A stretch of 64,000 bases of DNA from contig NZ_JAMJXC010000008.1 in assembly GCF_023571765.1 (NCBI RefSeq), forward strand, positions 1 through 64,000. The letters run 5' to 3'. Position 1 is the stretch's first letter. Each line of letters begins with the position of its first letter. The stretch comes from Xanthobacter aminoxidans (GTDB lineage: Bacteria > Pseudomonadota > Alphaproteobacteria > Rhizobiales > Xanthobacteraceae). This document shows positions 18,222 to 27,700 of this stretch, in pieces. A program made the position numbers and the translations under genes. The notes under the pieces were generated by a model. The model was given only the letters and a program-made list of their open reading frames with translations, searched no databases and was not told the DNA's origin.

Positions 18222-18983
18222 TCATTCACCACCCCCGCGAAAGCGGCGGACATAGGCGGTGTCATAGAGCGCACTCTCGCGGAAATCCTCCGCAGCCAGC
18301 GCCCGCCCCACGAGGATCAGCGCCGTACGCGGGATGGGATCTTCGGCGAGCTTGTCCGCGATATCGCCGAGCGTGCCCCGCACCACCCGCTCGTTGGGCC
18401 ACGTCGCCCGCGCCACCACCGCCACCGGGCAGTCCGCGCCCAGCACCGGCACAAGCTCCGCCACCACCTGCTCCAGCGCATGGATGGCGAGATGGATGGC
18501 GAGCATCGCACCCGTCTGCGCGAAGGTCGCGAGCTTCTCCGCCTCCGGCATGGCCGAGGCTCGGCCGGAGACGCGGGTGATGACGAGGCTCTGCGCCACC
18601 TCCGGCACGGTCAGCTCACGCCCGAGCACGGAAGCCGCCGCCGCGAAGGCCGGCACGCCGGGCGTGAGCGTGTAGGGAATGCCCCGCCGCTCCAGCCGGC
18701 GGATCTGCTCGGCCACCGCGCTGTAGACGGAGAGATCGCCCGAATGCAGCCGCGCCACGTCCTCGCCCGCCTCAAAGGCGCGGACATATTCCGCTTCGAT
18801 CCGGTCGAGGTCGAGCGGCGCCGTATCGACGATGCGCGCGCCCGGCGGGCACCAGCCGAGCATCTCCGCCGGCACGATGGAGCCGGCATAGAGGCACACC
18901 GGGCAGCGGGCGATGAGATCGCGGCCGCGCACGGTGATGAGATCCGCCGCGCCGGGGCCGGCGCCGATGAAATGGACGGTCAA
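18222..18983 (-). CDS. cobM: Precorrin-4 C11-methyltransferase
   Basis: A 253-residue SAM-dependent tetrapyrrole methylase (CobM/CbiF). The N-terminus [20 protein letters not shown] is the family dinucleotide-like loop, and CLYAGSIVP and [12 protein letters not shown] are characteristic of the C11 enzyme, with [16 protein letters not shown] for the substrate pocket. It converts precorrin-4 to precorrin-5. Its ATG overlaps the cobE stop by four bases, so it is translated as the third gene of cobL-cobE-cobM. Confidence 0.95.
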   Translation of the reverse strand: MTVHFIGAGPGAADLITVRGRDLIARCPVCLYAGSIVPAEMLGWCPPGARIVDTAPLDLDRIEAEYVRAFEAGEDVARLHSGDLSVYSAVAEQIRRLERRGIPYTLTPGVPAFAAAASVLGRELTVPEVAQSLVITRVSGRASAMPEAEKLATFAQTGAMLAIHLAIHALEQVVAELVPVLGADCPVAVVARATWPNERVVRGTLGDIADKLAEDPIPRTALILVGRALAAEDFRESALYDTAYVRRFRGGGE

Positions 18984-19366
18984 ACCACACCCTCCCGCCG
19001 CGCCAGTGCGCAGGTGACCGGGCCCAGCGCGAGGCGCGGACCGAGCAGGCGGCCGTGGGCCCCTGCGGCTGCGAGCGCGGCCGTCTCTGCGGCGGAAGGC
19101 ACGCGCAGCAGCGCCACCACCCGCTCCGAATGGGTCTTGGCCCGGCTGGAGGCGGCTTCCAGCTGGCTCTGCGGCACCAGCACCAAGGGCAGGCCGAGCA
19201 GCGCCGCCGCCTCGCTGATGCCGGCCTCCCCACCCTTCACCGCCGGGGTGGCGACGAGGGACACATCGTCCCGCCCAAGCTCGGCGCGCGCCAGGGCGGC
19301 GTCAAAGGCGGCGATCACCTCCTCCACCGACACGCCCCGCTTCGAGCCGATCCCGGCCACGATCAT
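18980..19366 (-). CDS. cobE: CobE / CbiG C-terminal domain protein
   Basis: A 128-residue protein corresponding to the C-terminal domain of CbiG, called CobE when standalone. It begins [17 protein letters not shown] and contains [19 protein letters not shown] and [10 protein letters not shown]. Its reaction in the aerobic pathway is not settled; it is consistently found with corrin-ring methylases. The ATG at 19366 forms an ATGA overlap with the cobL stop, and its stop overlaps the cobM start, so the longer frame from 19402 is rejected. Confidence 0.88.
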   Translation of the reverse strand: MIVAGIGSKRGVSVEEVIAAFDAALARAELGRDDVSLVATPAVKGGEAGISEAAALLGLPLVLVPQSQLEAASSRAKTHSERVVALLRVPSAAETAALAAAGAHGRLLGPRLALGPVTCALARREGVV

Positions 19367-20625
19367 GCGCCCTCTCCCGGCCGGGGTTTCTCCCAGCGCC
19401 ATTGCGTCACCGGCATGGCGGGGCGCCAGCCGGTCATGCCCTTCACCGCCACCGATCGCGCCAGCGAGATGCGCGTGAGCGTCCCGCCGAGGCGGGCATG
19501 AGCGGCGATCAGCAGCGCCTCGGTCTCCAGCGTCACCGCATTGGCCACCATCCGCCCGCCGGGCTTCAGTGCCGCCAGAGCCGTATCGAACACGCCGGGC
19601 TCGCTGGCGCCACCGCCGATGAAGATCACATCCGGCGTGGGCAATCCGGCAAGGGCGCCCGGTGCCGCACCCTCCACCACCTTCAGGTGGGGCACGCCGA
19701 GCTTATGTGCATTGCGGCCGATGCGGGCCGCGCGCTCGGCATTGCCCTCGATGGCGATGGCCGCGAGCGAGGGATGCGCCAGCAGCCATTCGATGGCGAT
19801 GGAGCCCGCCCCGGCGCCGATATCCCACAGCAATTCCCCCCGCCGGGGCGCGAGAGAGGAGAGGGTGAGCGCCCGCACCTCGCGCTTGGTGATCTGCCCG
19901 TCATGCTCGAACAGATCGTCCGCGAGGCCGGCAGCGAGCGGCAGGACGGGCGCATCGGGCGTGGCCCGCACCTCCAGCGCCACCACATTGAGGGCGGCCA
20001 CGTCGCCGAGATCAAACCCCTGGGCCGTGGCGCTGCGGATGCGCTCCGCCGGCCCGCCCAGCGCCTCCAGCACGGTCAGGCGGGAGGCGCCGCAGCCGTG
20101 GGCGGTGGCGAAAGCCGCCACCTGCGCCGGTCCGTCACCGTCCGAGGTCAGCAGCAGCAGCCGCGCGCCGTCCTGCAGGAAGGACCTGAGCCGGGCCAGC
20201 GGGCGCCCGTGGAGGGAAACCATGTCCACCTCCTGCTGCGCCCAGCCGAGCCGCGCGGCGGCCAGCGCGAAGGCGGAGGGGGCGGGAAAGGCGGCCATCT
20301 CCCGCGCCGGCACATGGCGGGCAAGGCTCGCACCGACGCCGTAGAGAAACGGATCGCCCGAGGCGAGCACGCACACCCGCTGCCCGCGCGCCGCCAAGAC
20401 CCCATCGAGGCTGAAGGGGCTCGGCCACACCCGCGCCTCGCCTGTCACCAGATCCCCGGCCAGCGCGAGATGGCGCGCCCCGCCGAACACGATGGCGGCG
20501 GACGAGATGGCGGCGCGGGCGGCGGGGGAAAGGCCCTGCGCCCCATCCTCGCCGATGCCGACGATGGACAGCCAGCGCCCGGCCGGGGCAGTGTCGGTGG
20601 CGATGGAAACCCCTGCCTCAGCCAT
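19363..20625 (-). CDS. cobL: Precorrin-6Y C5,15-methyltransferase (decarboxylating)
   Basis: A 420-residue fusion of CbiE-type (N-terminal, about 1-205) and CbiT-type (C-terminal, about 225-400) methyltransferases, which methylate C5 and C15 and decarboxylate ring C. WLSIVGIGEDGAQGLSPAA opens the first domain, LASGDPFLYGVGASL is its SAM loop, and LLWDIGAGAGSIAIEWL is the CbiT SAM motif. The ATG at 20625 gives the expected N-terminus; an ATG at 20637 behind GGAGGAGAAGG is an alternative. The start codon shares the CATG at 20623-20626 with the divergent cobK start, so each gene's upstream signals lie inside the other. Confidence 0.93.
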   Translation of the reverse strand: MAEAGVSIATDTAPAGRWLSIVGIGEDGAQGLSPAARAAISSAAIVFGGARHLALAGDLVTGEARVWPSPFSLDGVLAARGQRVCVLASGDPFLYGVGASLARHVPAREMAAFPAPSAFALAAARLGWAQQEVDMVSLHGRPLARLRSFLQDGARLLLLTSDGDGPAQVAAFATAHGCGASRLTVLEALGGPAERIRSATAQGFDLGDVAALNVVALEVRATPDAPVLPLAAGLADDLFEHDGQITKREVRALTLSSLAPRRGELLWDIGAGAGSIAIEWLLAHPSLAAIAIEGNAERAARIGRNAHKLGVPHLKVVEGAAPGALAGLPTPDVIFIGGGASEPGVFDTALAALKPGGRMVANAVTLETEALLIAAHARLGGTLTRISLARSVAVKGMTGWRPAMPVTQWRWEKPRPGEGA

Positions 20626-21397
20626 GACACCCCACATCCTTCTCCTCGGCGGCACCGGCGATGCCCGCGCCCTGGCAACCCGGCTCGCGCCCCGCACGGA
20701 CATCCGCGTCACGCTCTCGCTTGCCGGCCGCACCGAAAATCCGGCGCCCCAGCCGGTGCCGGTGCGCGTCGGCGGCTTCGGCGGGCCGGCCGGGCTGGAA
20801 GATTATCTCAAGGCGGAGGGCATCGCCGCCGTCATCGATGCGACGCATCCCTATGCGGCGCGCATGTCCTTCAACACCGCGCTCGCCTGTGCGGCTGCGG
20901 GCGTGCCCCTGCTCGCGCTGCGCCGGGCGCCATGGCAGCCCCAGCCAGGCGACCGCTGGCGCGAGGTGGCGGATGTGCCGGCCGCCGTGGGGGCGCTGGG
21001 GGAGGTGCCCCGCCGGGTGTTCCTCGCCCTCGGCCGCAATGAGGTGCGCGCCTTCGAAGCGGCGCCGCAGCATGTCTATCTGGTGCGCAGCGTCGATCCC
21101 GTCACGCCGCCGCTCAACGTGCCGCAGGCCGAATACGTGCTCGGACGCGGGCCGTTCGGTGAAGCGGAGGATCATGCGCTGCTCAAGGCCCACGGCATCG
21201 ACACCATCGTTGCCAAGAACAGTGGCGGCAGCGCCACCTATGGCAAGATGGCGGCGGCGCGGGCCTTGGGCATCGAGGTGATCCTGATCGCCCGCCCGCC
21301 GGTGCCGGACGTGCCCGCCGTGGAGCGCCCGGCCGAGGCCGAGGCCTGGCTCGACGGCATCCTCGCTCACGGCGCGGGGGCCGAGCGCGGCGCATAG
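20624..21397 (+). CDS. cobK: Precorrin-6A reductase
   Basis: A 257-residue NADPH-dependent reductase converting precorrin-6A to 6B. It starts MTPHILLLGGTGDARALATR, with the nucleotide-binding LLGGTGD; VIDATHPYAARMS near 75-87 and IVAKNSGGSATYGKM near 203-217 are CobK/CbiJ signatures. The start overlaps the divergent cobL start, and its last 31 bases overlap the 3' end of cobJ on the other strand, so it has no private flanking DNA. No good ribosome binding site is visible upstream of 20624. Confidence 0.93.
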   Translation: MTPHILLLGGTGDARALATRLAPRTDIRVTLSLAGRTENPAPQPVPVRVGGFGGPAGLEDYLKAEGIAAVIDATHPYAARMSFNTALACAAAGVPLLALRRAPWQPQPGDRWREVADVPAAVGALGEVPRRVFLALGRNEVRAFEAAPQHVYLVRSVDPVTPPLNVPQAEYVLGRGPFGEAEDHALLKAHGIDTIVAKNSGGSATYGKMAAARALGIEVILIARPPVPDVPAVERPAEAEAWLDGILAHGAGAERGA

Positions 21398-22125
21398 ACG
21401 AGGGGCGACTTCCCCTCGCGCGCCACGATGCGAGTCTCGGCGGTGCCGATGAGGACGCAGGTGGCCATGTCCGCCCGCGCGGGATCGGCCTCGGCCAGCG
21501 TCGCAAGCGCGATGCGCTCGTCGTCCCGCCCCGCCGCACGGCCGAACACCACCGGCACGGAGCCCGGCAGCTTTTCCCGCAGCAGCTCGAACGCGCGGCC
21601 GAGCTGCCAGGGCCGCGCCTTGCTGATGGGATTGTAGAGGGCGATCACGAAGCCGGCCTCGGCGGCGAGCGCGAGGCGCTTTTCCACCAGCGGCCAGGGC
21701 TTGAGATTGTCCGAGAGGGAGATGGCGCAGAAATCGTGGCCCAGCGGCGCGCCGCAGCGGGCGGCCACCGCGAGCATGGCGGTGACGCCGGGCACGATCT
21801 CCACGTCCAGCGCCCGCCATTCCGCCGGGCCGTGCTCGATGGCCTCGCACACCGCCGCCGCCATGGCAAACACGCCGGGATCGCCGCCCGACACCATCAC
21901 CACCTTCGCCCCGGCCACGGCCGCCTCAAGGGCGGCAGAGGCGCGGGCGATCTCCTCGCGATTGTCCGAAGGCCGCCGCTCCTGCCCCGGCCGTTCCGGC
22001 AGGCGGGCGAGATAGGGCACGTAGCCGAAAAGGATGTCCGCCGCCGCCACTGCCTCTGCGGCTTCCGGCGTCATCTGCCGCGCCGCGCCGGGGCCGAGGC
22101 CGACCACCGTCAGCCGCCCGCTCAC
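21367..22125 (-). CDS. cobJ: Precorrin-3B C17-methyltransferase
   Basis: A 252-residue tetrapyrrole methylase that methylates C17 and drives ring contraction. LTVVGLGPGAARQMTPEA opens the protein, ILFGYVPYLARLP and VVMVSGGDPGVFAMAAAV are CobJ/CbiH signatures, and DFCAISLSDNLKPW and ALYNPISKARPWQL follow. The start is the GTG at 22125, within a GTGA overlap with the cobI stop; the longer frame upstream is shadow sequence. The 3' end overlaps the convergent cobK by 31 bases. Confidence 0.94.
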   Translation of the reverse strand: MSGRLTVVGLGPGAARQMTPEAAEAVAAADILFGYVPYLARLPERPGQERRPSDNREEIARASAALEAAVAGAKVVMVSGGDPGVFAMAAAVCEAIEHGPAEWRALDVEIVPGVTAMLAVAARCGAPLGHDFCAISLSDNLKPWPLVEKRLALAAEAGFVIALYNPISKARPWQLGRAFELLREKLPGSVPVVFGRAAGRDDERIALATLAEADPARADMATCVLIGTAETRIVAREGKSPLVYAPRSAPAP

Positions 22126-22847
22126 GCCGCGCGCTCCCAGCCGGGCACCAGCACGATGGCGAAATAGGGCGCGCGCTCGTCGGCCCGCTCGGCGAGGGGA
22201 ATGAGCGCGCAATCGGCCATGGTGCCGCGCTCCACATAGACGGCCCGATCGAGCCGGCCGGCAGCGGCCAGCGCGCGCCGGATTTTCGGCAGGTTGCGCC
22301 CCACCTTCATGATGACCGCCGCATCCGCCTCGGCGAGGCGGCGGGCGAGTTCGGCCTCATCCAGCGTGCCGGGCAGCACCATGAGCACATCGTCGCCCTG
22401 CGCGATGGGGGCGCCGGCTTCCGACCAGCAGCCGGACATGCCGGTGACGCCGGGGATCACCTGGGTCTGGAACCGTCCGGCGAGGCGCACATGGATGTGC
22501 ATGTAGGAGCCGTAGAAGAGCGGATCGCCCTCGCTCAGCACCGCCACCGTGCGGCCGGCCATGAGATGCTCGGCCACCGCGGCGGCGGAGGCGTCGTAGA
22601 AGGCGCCGATGGCCGTGCGATAGGCCTCGTCGTGCCGGTGGATTTCGGTGGTGACGGGATAGAGCAGCGGCAGCTCCACCGCGCCCGGCGGGAAGTGCGC
22701 GGCGGCCACCGTGCGGGCGTGGCTGACATTGCCGGCCTTGGCGAAATAGCCCACCACATCAGTGCTTTGCAGCGCCTTCACCGCCTTGAGGGTGAGAAGA
22801 TCGGGATCGCCCGGGCCGACGCCCACGCCGATGAGATGTCCCTTCAC
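22122..22847 (-). CDS. cobI: Precorrin-2 C20-methyltransferase
   Basis: A 241-residue tetrapyrrole methylase, the first enzyme committed to the corrin branch. It begins VKGHLIGVGVGPGDPDLLTLK, followed by AVLSEGDPLFYGSYMHI and VIPGVTGMSGCWSEAG. The GTG at 22847 overlaps the cobH stop by four bases (GTGA), as seen again at the next junction, so GTG starts are the rule in this operon's overlaps. Confidence 0.94.
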   Translation of the reverse strand: MKGHLIGVGVGPGDPDLLTLKAVKALQSTDVVGYFAKAGNVSHARTVAAAHFPPGAVELPLLYPVTTEIHRHDEAYRTAIGAFYDASAAAVAEHLMAGRTVAVLSEGDPLFYGSYMHIHVRLAGRFQTQVIPGVTGMSGCWSEAGAPIAQGDDVLMVLPGTLDEAELARRLAEADAAVIMKVGRNLPKIRRALAAAGRLDRAVYVERGTMADCALIPLAERADERAPYFAIVLVPGWERAA

Positions 22848-23479
22848 AGCCCGGCCCTCGCAAGCGCGTTCACAGCGGCCGACGTGATGGCGCTGCCGCC
22901 CAGCCGCCCGCGCACGATGGCGAAGGGCACGCCGCGCGGATCGTCCGCCAGCGCATCCTTGGATTCCGCCGCGCCCACGAAGCCCACCGGCATGCCGAGG
23001 ATGGCCGCCGGCTTGGGCGCACCGCGATCCAGCATTTCCAGAAGGTGGAAGAGCGCGGTGGGCGCATTGCCGATGGCGACCACCGACCCGGCGAGGTGTT
23101 CGCCCCACAGTTCCAGCGCGGCGGCGGAACGGGTGGTGCCGAGCTTTTCCGCCAGCGCCGGCACCGCCGGATCGCGCAGGGTGCAGATGACGTCATTGCC
23201 AGCCGGAAGCCGCGCGCGGGTGATGCCGTGGGCCACCATCTGCGCATCGCACAGGATGGGTGCGCCGGCCTGGAGCGCCGCGCGCGCGGCGGCAACCGAG
23301 CCGGGGCCGAACACGAAGTCCCGCGCCGCCTCCACGAGGCCGCAGGCGTGGATCATCCGCACCGCCACGTCCTCCTCCTCCGCCGAGAAGCGGGAGAGGT
23401 CGGCTTCCGCGCGGATGATGGCGAAGGATCGCTCGTAGATGGCCGTGCCGTCGCGCACGTAATCGAGGGGAAGGGTCAT
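22844..23479 (-). CDS. cobH: Precorrin-8X methylmutase
   Basis: A 211-residue enzyme moving the methyl group from C11 to C12 to give hydrogenobyrinate. Family landmarks are YVRDGTAIYERSFAIIRAEA near the N-terminus with the catalytic-site His in MIHACGLVEAA (about 42-52), ILCDAQMVAHGI (75-86), and AILGMPVGFVGAAESK (159-174). The ATG at 23479 follows AAGGG-rich sequence. It is 13 bases after cobG and overlaps cobI by four. Confidence 0.95.
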   Translation of the reverse strand: MTLPLDYVRDGTAIYERSFAIIRAEADLSRFSAEEEDVAVRMIHACGLVEAARDFVFGPGSVAAARAALQAGAPILCDAQMVAHGITRARLPAGNDVICTLRDPAVPALAEKLGTTRSAAALELWGEHLAGSVVAIGNAPTALFHLLEMLDRGAPKPAAILGMPVGFVGAAESKDALADDPRGVPFAIVRGRLGGSAITSAAVNALARAGL

Positions 23480-23492
23480 TCTGCGCGGCTCG

Positions 23493-24785
23493 TCACGTCG
23501 TCTTTTCCGGCCCGTCTGTTGTCGCCGTGCCCGCCCACAGGCCCGCCAGATCCAGGCGGGCAAGGAGCGCACGTGTCGTTTCACCCGGATTTCGCCGGGC
23601 CGCCAGCGTCGCGGCGAGGGATGCGACAGCGGCGGGAAGGTCCGCCGCCGGCCGCACCGGGCGCGCCGCGCCGGAGGCAGGGCCGTCATGCACCAGTGCG
23701 GCGCCGCCGTCCATGCCCACGAAGGCGAGGGTCGTCGGCGCGGGGTGGGCGCAGCCCTTGGTACAGGCGGAGAGGTGCAGAGACACCGTCCCATCCAGCA
23801 GCGGCGCGAATGCCTGCGCCAGCACCGGCGCGAGCGCACGGGCCGGGATGTGGGCGGAGGCGCAGGCCGGCGCCCCGGCACAGGCGGCGACGGCGGCGCG
23901 GGAATCGTTCGCGGCGGTGATGCAGCCGAGGGCGGCGATGCGCGCGGCGAAGGCATCGACACCGGCTGGCGAAAGCCCGGTGGCGAGGAGCGTGCGCTCG
24001 GGTGCCGGGCGCAGGTCCCGCGCGCCGGTCGCTTCCGCCGCTTCGGCAAGGGCCTCGAACTGCGCGGCATCACCCGCCCCGAAGGGCAGGCCAAAGCCGA
24101 AGGCCAATGTGCCATCGGCCAGCGGAATGCGCCCCAGCGGCGGCGCGGCTTCGGCCACGCGCGCCCGCCCGCCACATCCCGGCAGATCGGTGGCGCGGGC
24201 GGCGCGACCCAAGGCGGCGATGGACGCGAGCGCGGCCAATGCCTCGGCCGCTGCGTCGCCCTCGGACAGCACGCGGGCCGGTCCATGGCCGATGGTGAGC
24301 GCCCAGTGTCCCGGCCAAGCTGCGACGAGGCGCACATCCGCCTTCTGCCCGGCGAGGCTGACCGCGCCGCCGCCCTCCACCACCACCGACACCTTCGGCC
24401 CCAGCTTCCCCACCAGCGGCTGCGCCCCGGCGATGATCGCGGCGGCGAGCGGATGCCCGTCCGCGATCTCGGTCGGGTCCATCCCGCCCAGCGGCGAGAC
24501 ATCCACCGCGAGGCCGAGGCGCGGCGTGATGCCGAGCGCGACCACCGCATCCTGAAGCATCGGCACGGACTCTTGCGTCAGCCCGCGCACCTGAAGGCTG
24601 CCGCGCGCCGTCACCTCCATCATCCCGTTGCCGAGGCGGCGGGCAGCGTCGGCCAGCCCGCGCAATTGCGCCGGGGAGAGCCGGCCATCAGAGGGAACGA
24701 GGCGCAGGATGAGGCCGTCGCCGGTCTCCATGGGCGCAAGGAAGGCCGGGCAGGCGCCGCGACGGGTGGGAGGAATGGGCGTCAT
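23493..24785 (-). CDS. cobG: Precorrin-3B synthase (siroheme/4Fe-4S-like monooxygenase)
   Basis: A 430-residue nitrite/sulfite-reductase-fold enzyme that uses oxygen to make precorrin-3B, the hallmark of the aerobic pathway. The four cluster Cys are present as CAGAPAC (C302, C308) and CTKGC (C341, C345). RRGACPAFLAPMETGDGLILR opens the protein in the way of the family. Its ATG overlaps the cobN stop by four bases. Presence of CobG argues strongly that ring contraction here is oxygen-dependent. Confidence 0.93.
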   Translation of the reverse strand: MTPIPPTRRGACPAFLAPMETGDGLILRLVPSDGRLSPAQLRGLADAARRLGNGMMEVTARGSLQVRGLTQESVPMLQDAVVALGITPRLGLAVDVSPLGGMDPTEIADGHPLAAAIIAGAQPLVGKLGPKVSVVVEGGGAVSLAGQKADVRLVAAWPGHWALTIGHGPARVLSEGDAAAEALAALASIAALGRAARATDLPGCGGRARVAEAAPPLGRIPLADGTLAFGFGLPFGAGDAAQFEALAEAAEATGARDLRPAPERTLLATGLSPAGVDAFAARIAALGCITAANDSRAAVAACAGAPACASAHIPARALAPVLAQAFAPLLDGTVSLHLSACTKGCAHPAPTTLAFVGMDGGAALVHDGPASGAARPVRPAADLPAAVASLAATLAARRNPGETTRALLARLDLAGLWAGTATTDGPEKTT

Positions 24786-27700
24786 TCCGCGGCCTCCCGG
24801 CCGGCTTCGGCGCGGAGGGCGTCGAGATCACTGTCGAGATCGTTGCGCCGCGCATGCCACAGGCCGCGCCGCCGGGCATCGGCGAAGCGGCGGGCGATGG
24901 CGCGGGCGGCGGCGGGGTTCTGCGCGAGCAGGAAGGCGCGCACCTCAGGGTCCATCACATAAGCAGCGTGGAGGCGGTCGAGCAGCGCGGCGGGCACCTG
25001 CTCCGTGGTCTCGGCGAAGGCGACGAGGCGGTCCACCGTCTCCGCCAGCTCCGATGCGCCGCGGGGGCCATGGCGCATCTGCCCGGCGATGAAGCGGGCG
25101 GAGACGCGCCCGTGCACCAGCCGCGTCAGCGCCTCCTTCAGCGGCCGGGCGCGGGGGCGGTCGGGATCGGTGGTGTCGAGCACGACGAGATGGGCCGCGC
25201 GGCCCAGCGCCGCGCCGGCCGCCGCGAAGCCGCCCATGAAGGCCGCATCCTCGCTGCCGTCGAGGAGGTCGCGGGCGGCATCGTCCGCGCCATGCACCAG
25301 CGCATCCGCTTCCGCGAGCCGGGCCGCGAACAGGCCGGGCGCCGGGCGCGCCAGCCCGTCCGCTCCACCATAAGCGTGGGAGGCGGCGGCGAGATAGGCG
25401 TGGCCCAGCTCTTCCCGCGTCTCGAACGCCCCGCGCTGCAAGGTCGCCTCGATGCCCGCGCCATAGGCGCCGGGAGCGGAGCCGAACAGGCGGGACAGGT
25501 CCTCGCCCTTGAGGCGGGCCTCGGCGAGGGGGTTTTCAGTTCCCTCCTCGTCGCGGTTGGCCACCGCGCGCACGGCGGCATCGAGCAGCGCGATCTGGGC
25601 GGGGAAGATGTCGCGGAACAGGCCGGAGATGCGGAAGGTCACGTCGATGCGCGGGCGGCCGAGCACGGCGGGCGGCAGCACCTCCACGCCCGTGACGCGG
25701 CCGGTCGCGGCCTCCCACACCGGCCGGCAGCCGAGGAAGGCGAGGCCCTGGGCGATCTCCTCGCCCCCGGTCCGCAGGCTGGCGCTACCCCACAGGTCCA
25801 GCACCAGCGCACGGGGCCAGTCGCCCTGTTCCTGAAGGATGAGGCGCACCGCCTCGTCCGCCGCCTTGCGGGCGAGGTCGCAGGCGGTGGGGGTGGGCAG
25901 CGTGCGCGGATCGGCGGTGAAGAGATTGCGCCCGGTGGGCAGCACATCCCGCCGCCCCCGCGCCGGAGCACCGGCCGGGCCGGCGGGTACGAAGCGGCCA
26001 TCGAGGGCGGTCAGCAGCGCGCGGGTTTCCGCCTCCGCCGAGGCGGCGCGCAGCGGGTCGGCCTCGCCCTCAGCCATGGCGCCGAAGATGTGGAGGCCAT
26101 CCTTCACCGCCAGATCCTTCAGGTCGCACAGCCACGCATCGATGCGGCGCAGCGCCTCGTCCGGGTCGGCGCCGGCGGCAACGCCGGCTGTCGCAGCAAG
26201 GCCGGTCTCGGCGGCGGTCTCGACGATGAGGGCGGCGAGGCGCTCGCGGCGGCGGCGGTCGAGGCCGTCCGCCTGCGCATATTCATCCACCAGCCGCTCC
26301 AGCCTTTGCTCGGCCTCGCTGAGGCCAGCGGCGGCGAGCGGCGGTGGCAGGTGGCCGATGGTGACGGCGGCGAGCCGGCGCTTCGCCTGCGCCGCCTCGC
26401 CGGGATTGGAGACGATGAAGGGATAGACCACCGGCAGCGCCCCCATCACCACCTGCGGGAAACAGGCCGGGGTCAGCGCCACCGCCTTGCCCGGCAACCA
26501 TTCCAGCGTGCCATGGGCGCCGAGGTGGACCACCGCATGGGCATCCAGCCCTTCCCGCAGCCACAGGCCGAAGGCGAGGAGCCCATGGCGGGGCGGCAGG
26601 CTGGCGTCGTGATAGTCCGCCCGCCGGTCGAGGCTCGCTCCGCGATCAGGGGCGAAGGCCAGCGTGATATTGCCGGAACGGGCGAGGCGGAAGCGGAAGG
26701 CGTCGTCGGTGACGTCCGCATCGTCCTCCGCCGCGCCCCAGGCGGCGGTGACGGCGGCGCGTGCGGCCTCCGGCAGAGCGGCGAAGAGGCGGCGGTAGGT
26801 GGCGAGCGCCAACGCGGGCTCGGGATGGAACGCGGCGAGGAGCGCCTTCGCATCGTCAGGGACGGGGCCGGCGCCGTAGCCGGCCGCCGCGAGCGTTCCG
26901 AGCATCCGCCGCGCGCTCTCGGGCACATCGAGGCCCACCGCATAGCCGGAGCGCCCCTCCGCGCCGGGATAATCCGGCAGGATCAGCGCAATCCGCCGCT
27001 CCGCGCGGGGCGTGGCGGCGAGGCGCACCAGAGCCGCCGCGCGGTCCGCCACATGGGCCACCGCCTCCGGCTCCGGCCGGTTCACCGCGGCGGTGAAGGC
27101 GAGGTCGGCGTCGGGCGGGGCGAAATCCTTGAAGGAGAGGGCGCCGGCCAGCACCCGCCCGTCCAGCTCCGGCAGCACGACGTGCATGGCGAGGTCTGCC
27201 GCCGAGAAGCCGCGCGGGCTCCCCGCCCACGCCTCCCGCGCCGTGGTGGCGGGCGCCGCCTGTAGCACGGGCGGGCCGCCTTCCGGGAACAGCTCCGCCG
27301 CATCGCCGGCCGCGAAGGCGGTGGTGGTGAGGAGGATGGCGGGGTCCAGCGCCGCCGTCGCCGCCCGCACGGCGGCGCGGGCGTCCGGCGCCTTCAGGCT
27401 GGGGACGAACAGGCAATGGGCGGCGATGCCCCGTGCCTCCAGCGCTGCCGCCAGCGCATCCACGGCGGCGGTGTCTGCGGCGAGCCACTGGGAGCGGTAG
27501 AAGAGAATGAGCGCGTTCGGCCGCCCCTGCCCTTCCCTGCCCTTGTCCCGCCCGCGCACGTCCTCCAGCGTCGCGAGTCCGGCGCCGGGGCGGTGGAAGG
27601 CGGTGGCCGGCACGGGGTGCGGCGCGGGGATGGCATGGGGCGCGCGAAAGCCCGCCGCCTCGCCCATATCGGCGAGCAGGGCCGCCATGTTCGCCGGCCC

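Noticed and set aside
24854-27265. An 803-residue plus-strand frame opposite cobN
   Set aside because: It is an Arg/Gly/Ala/His-rich antisense shadow of cobN, with no ribosome binding site or family resemblance.
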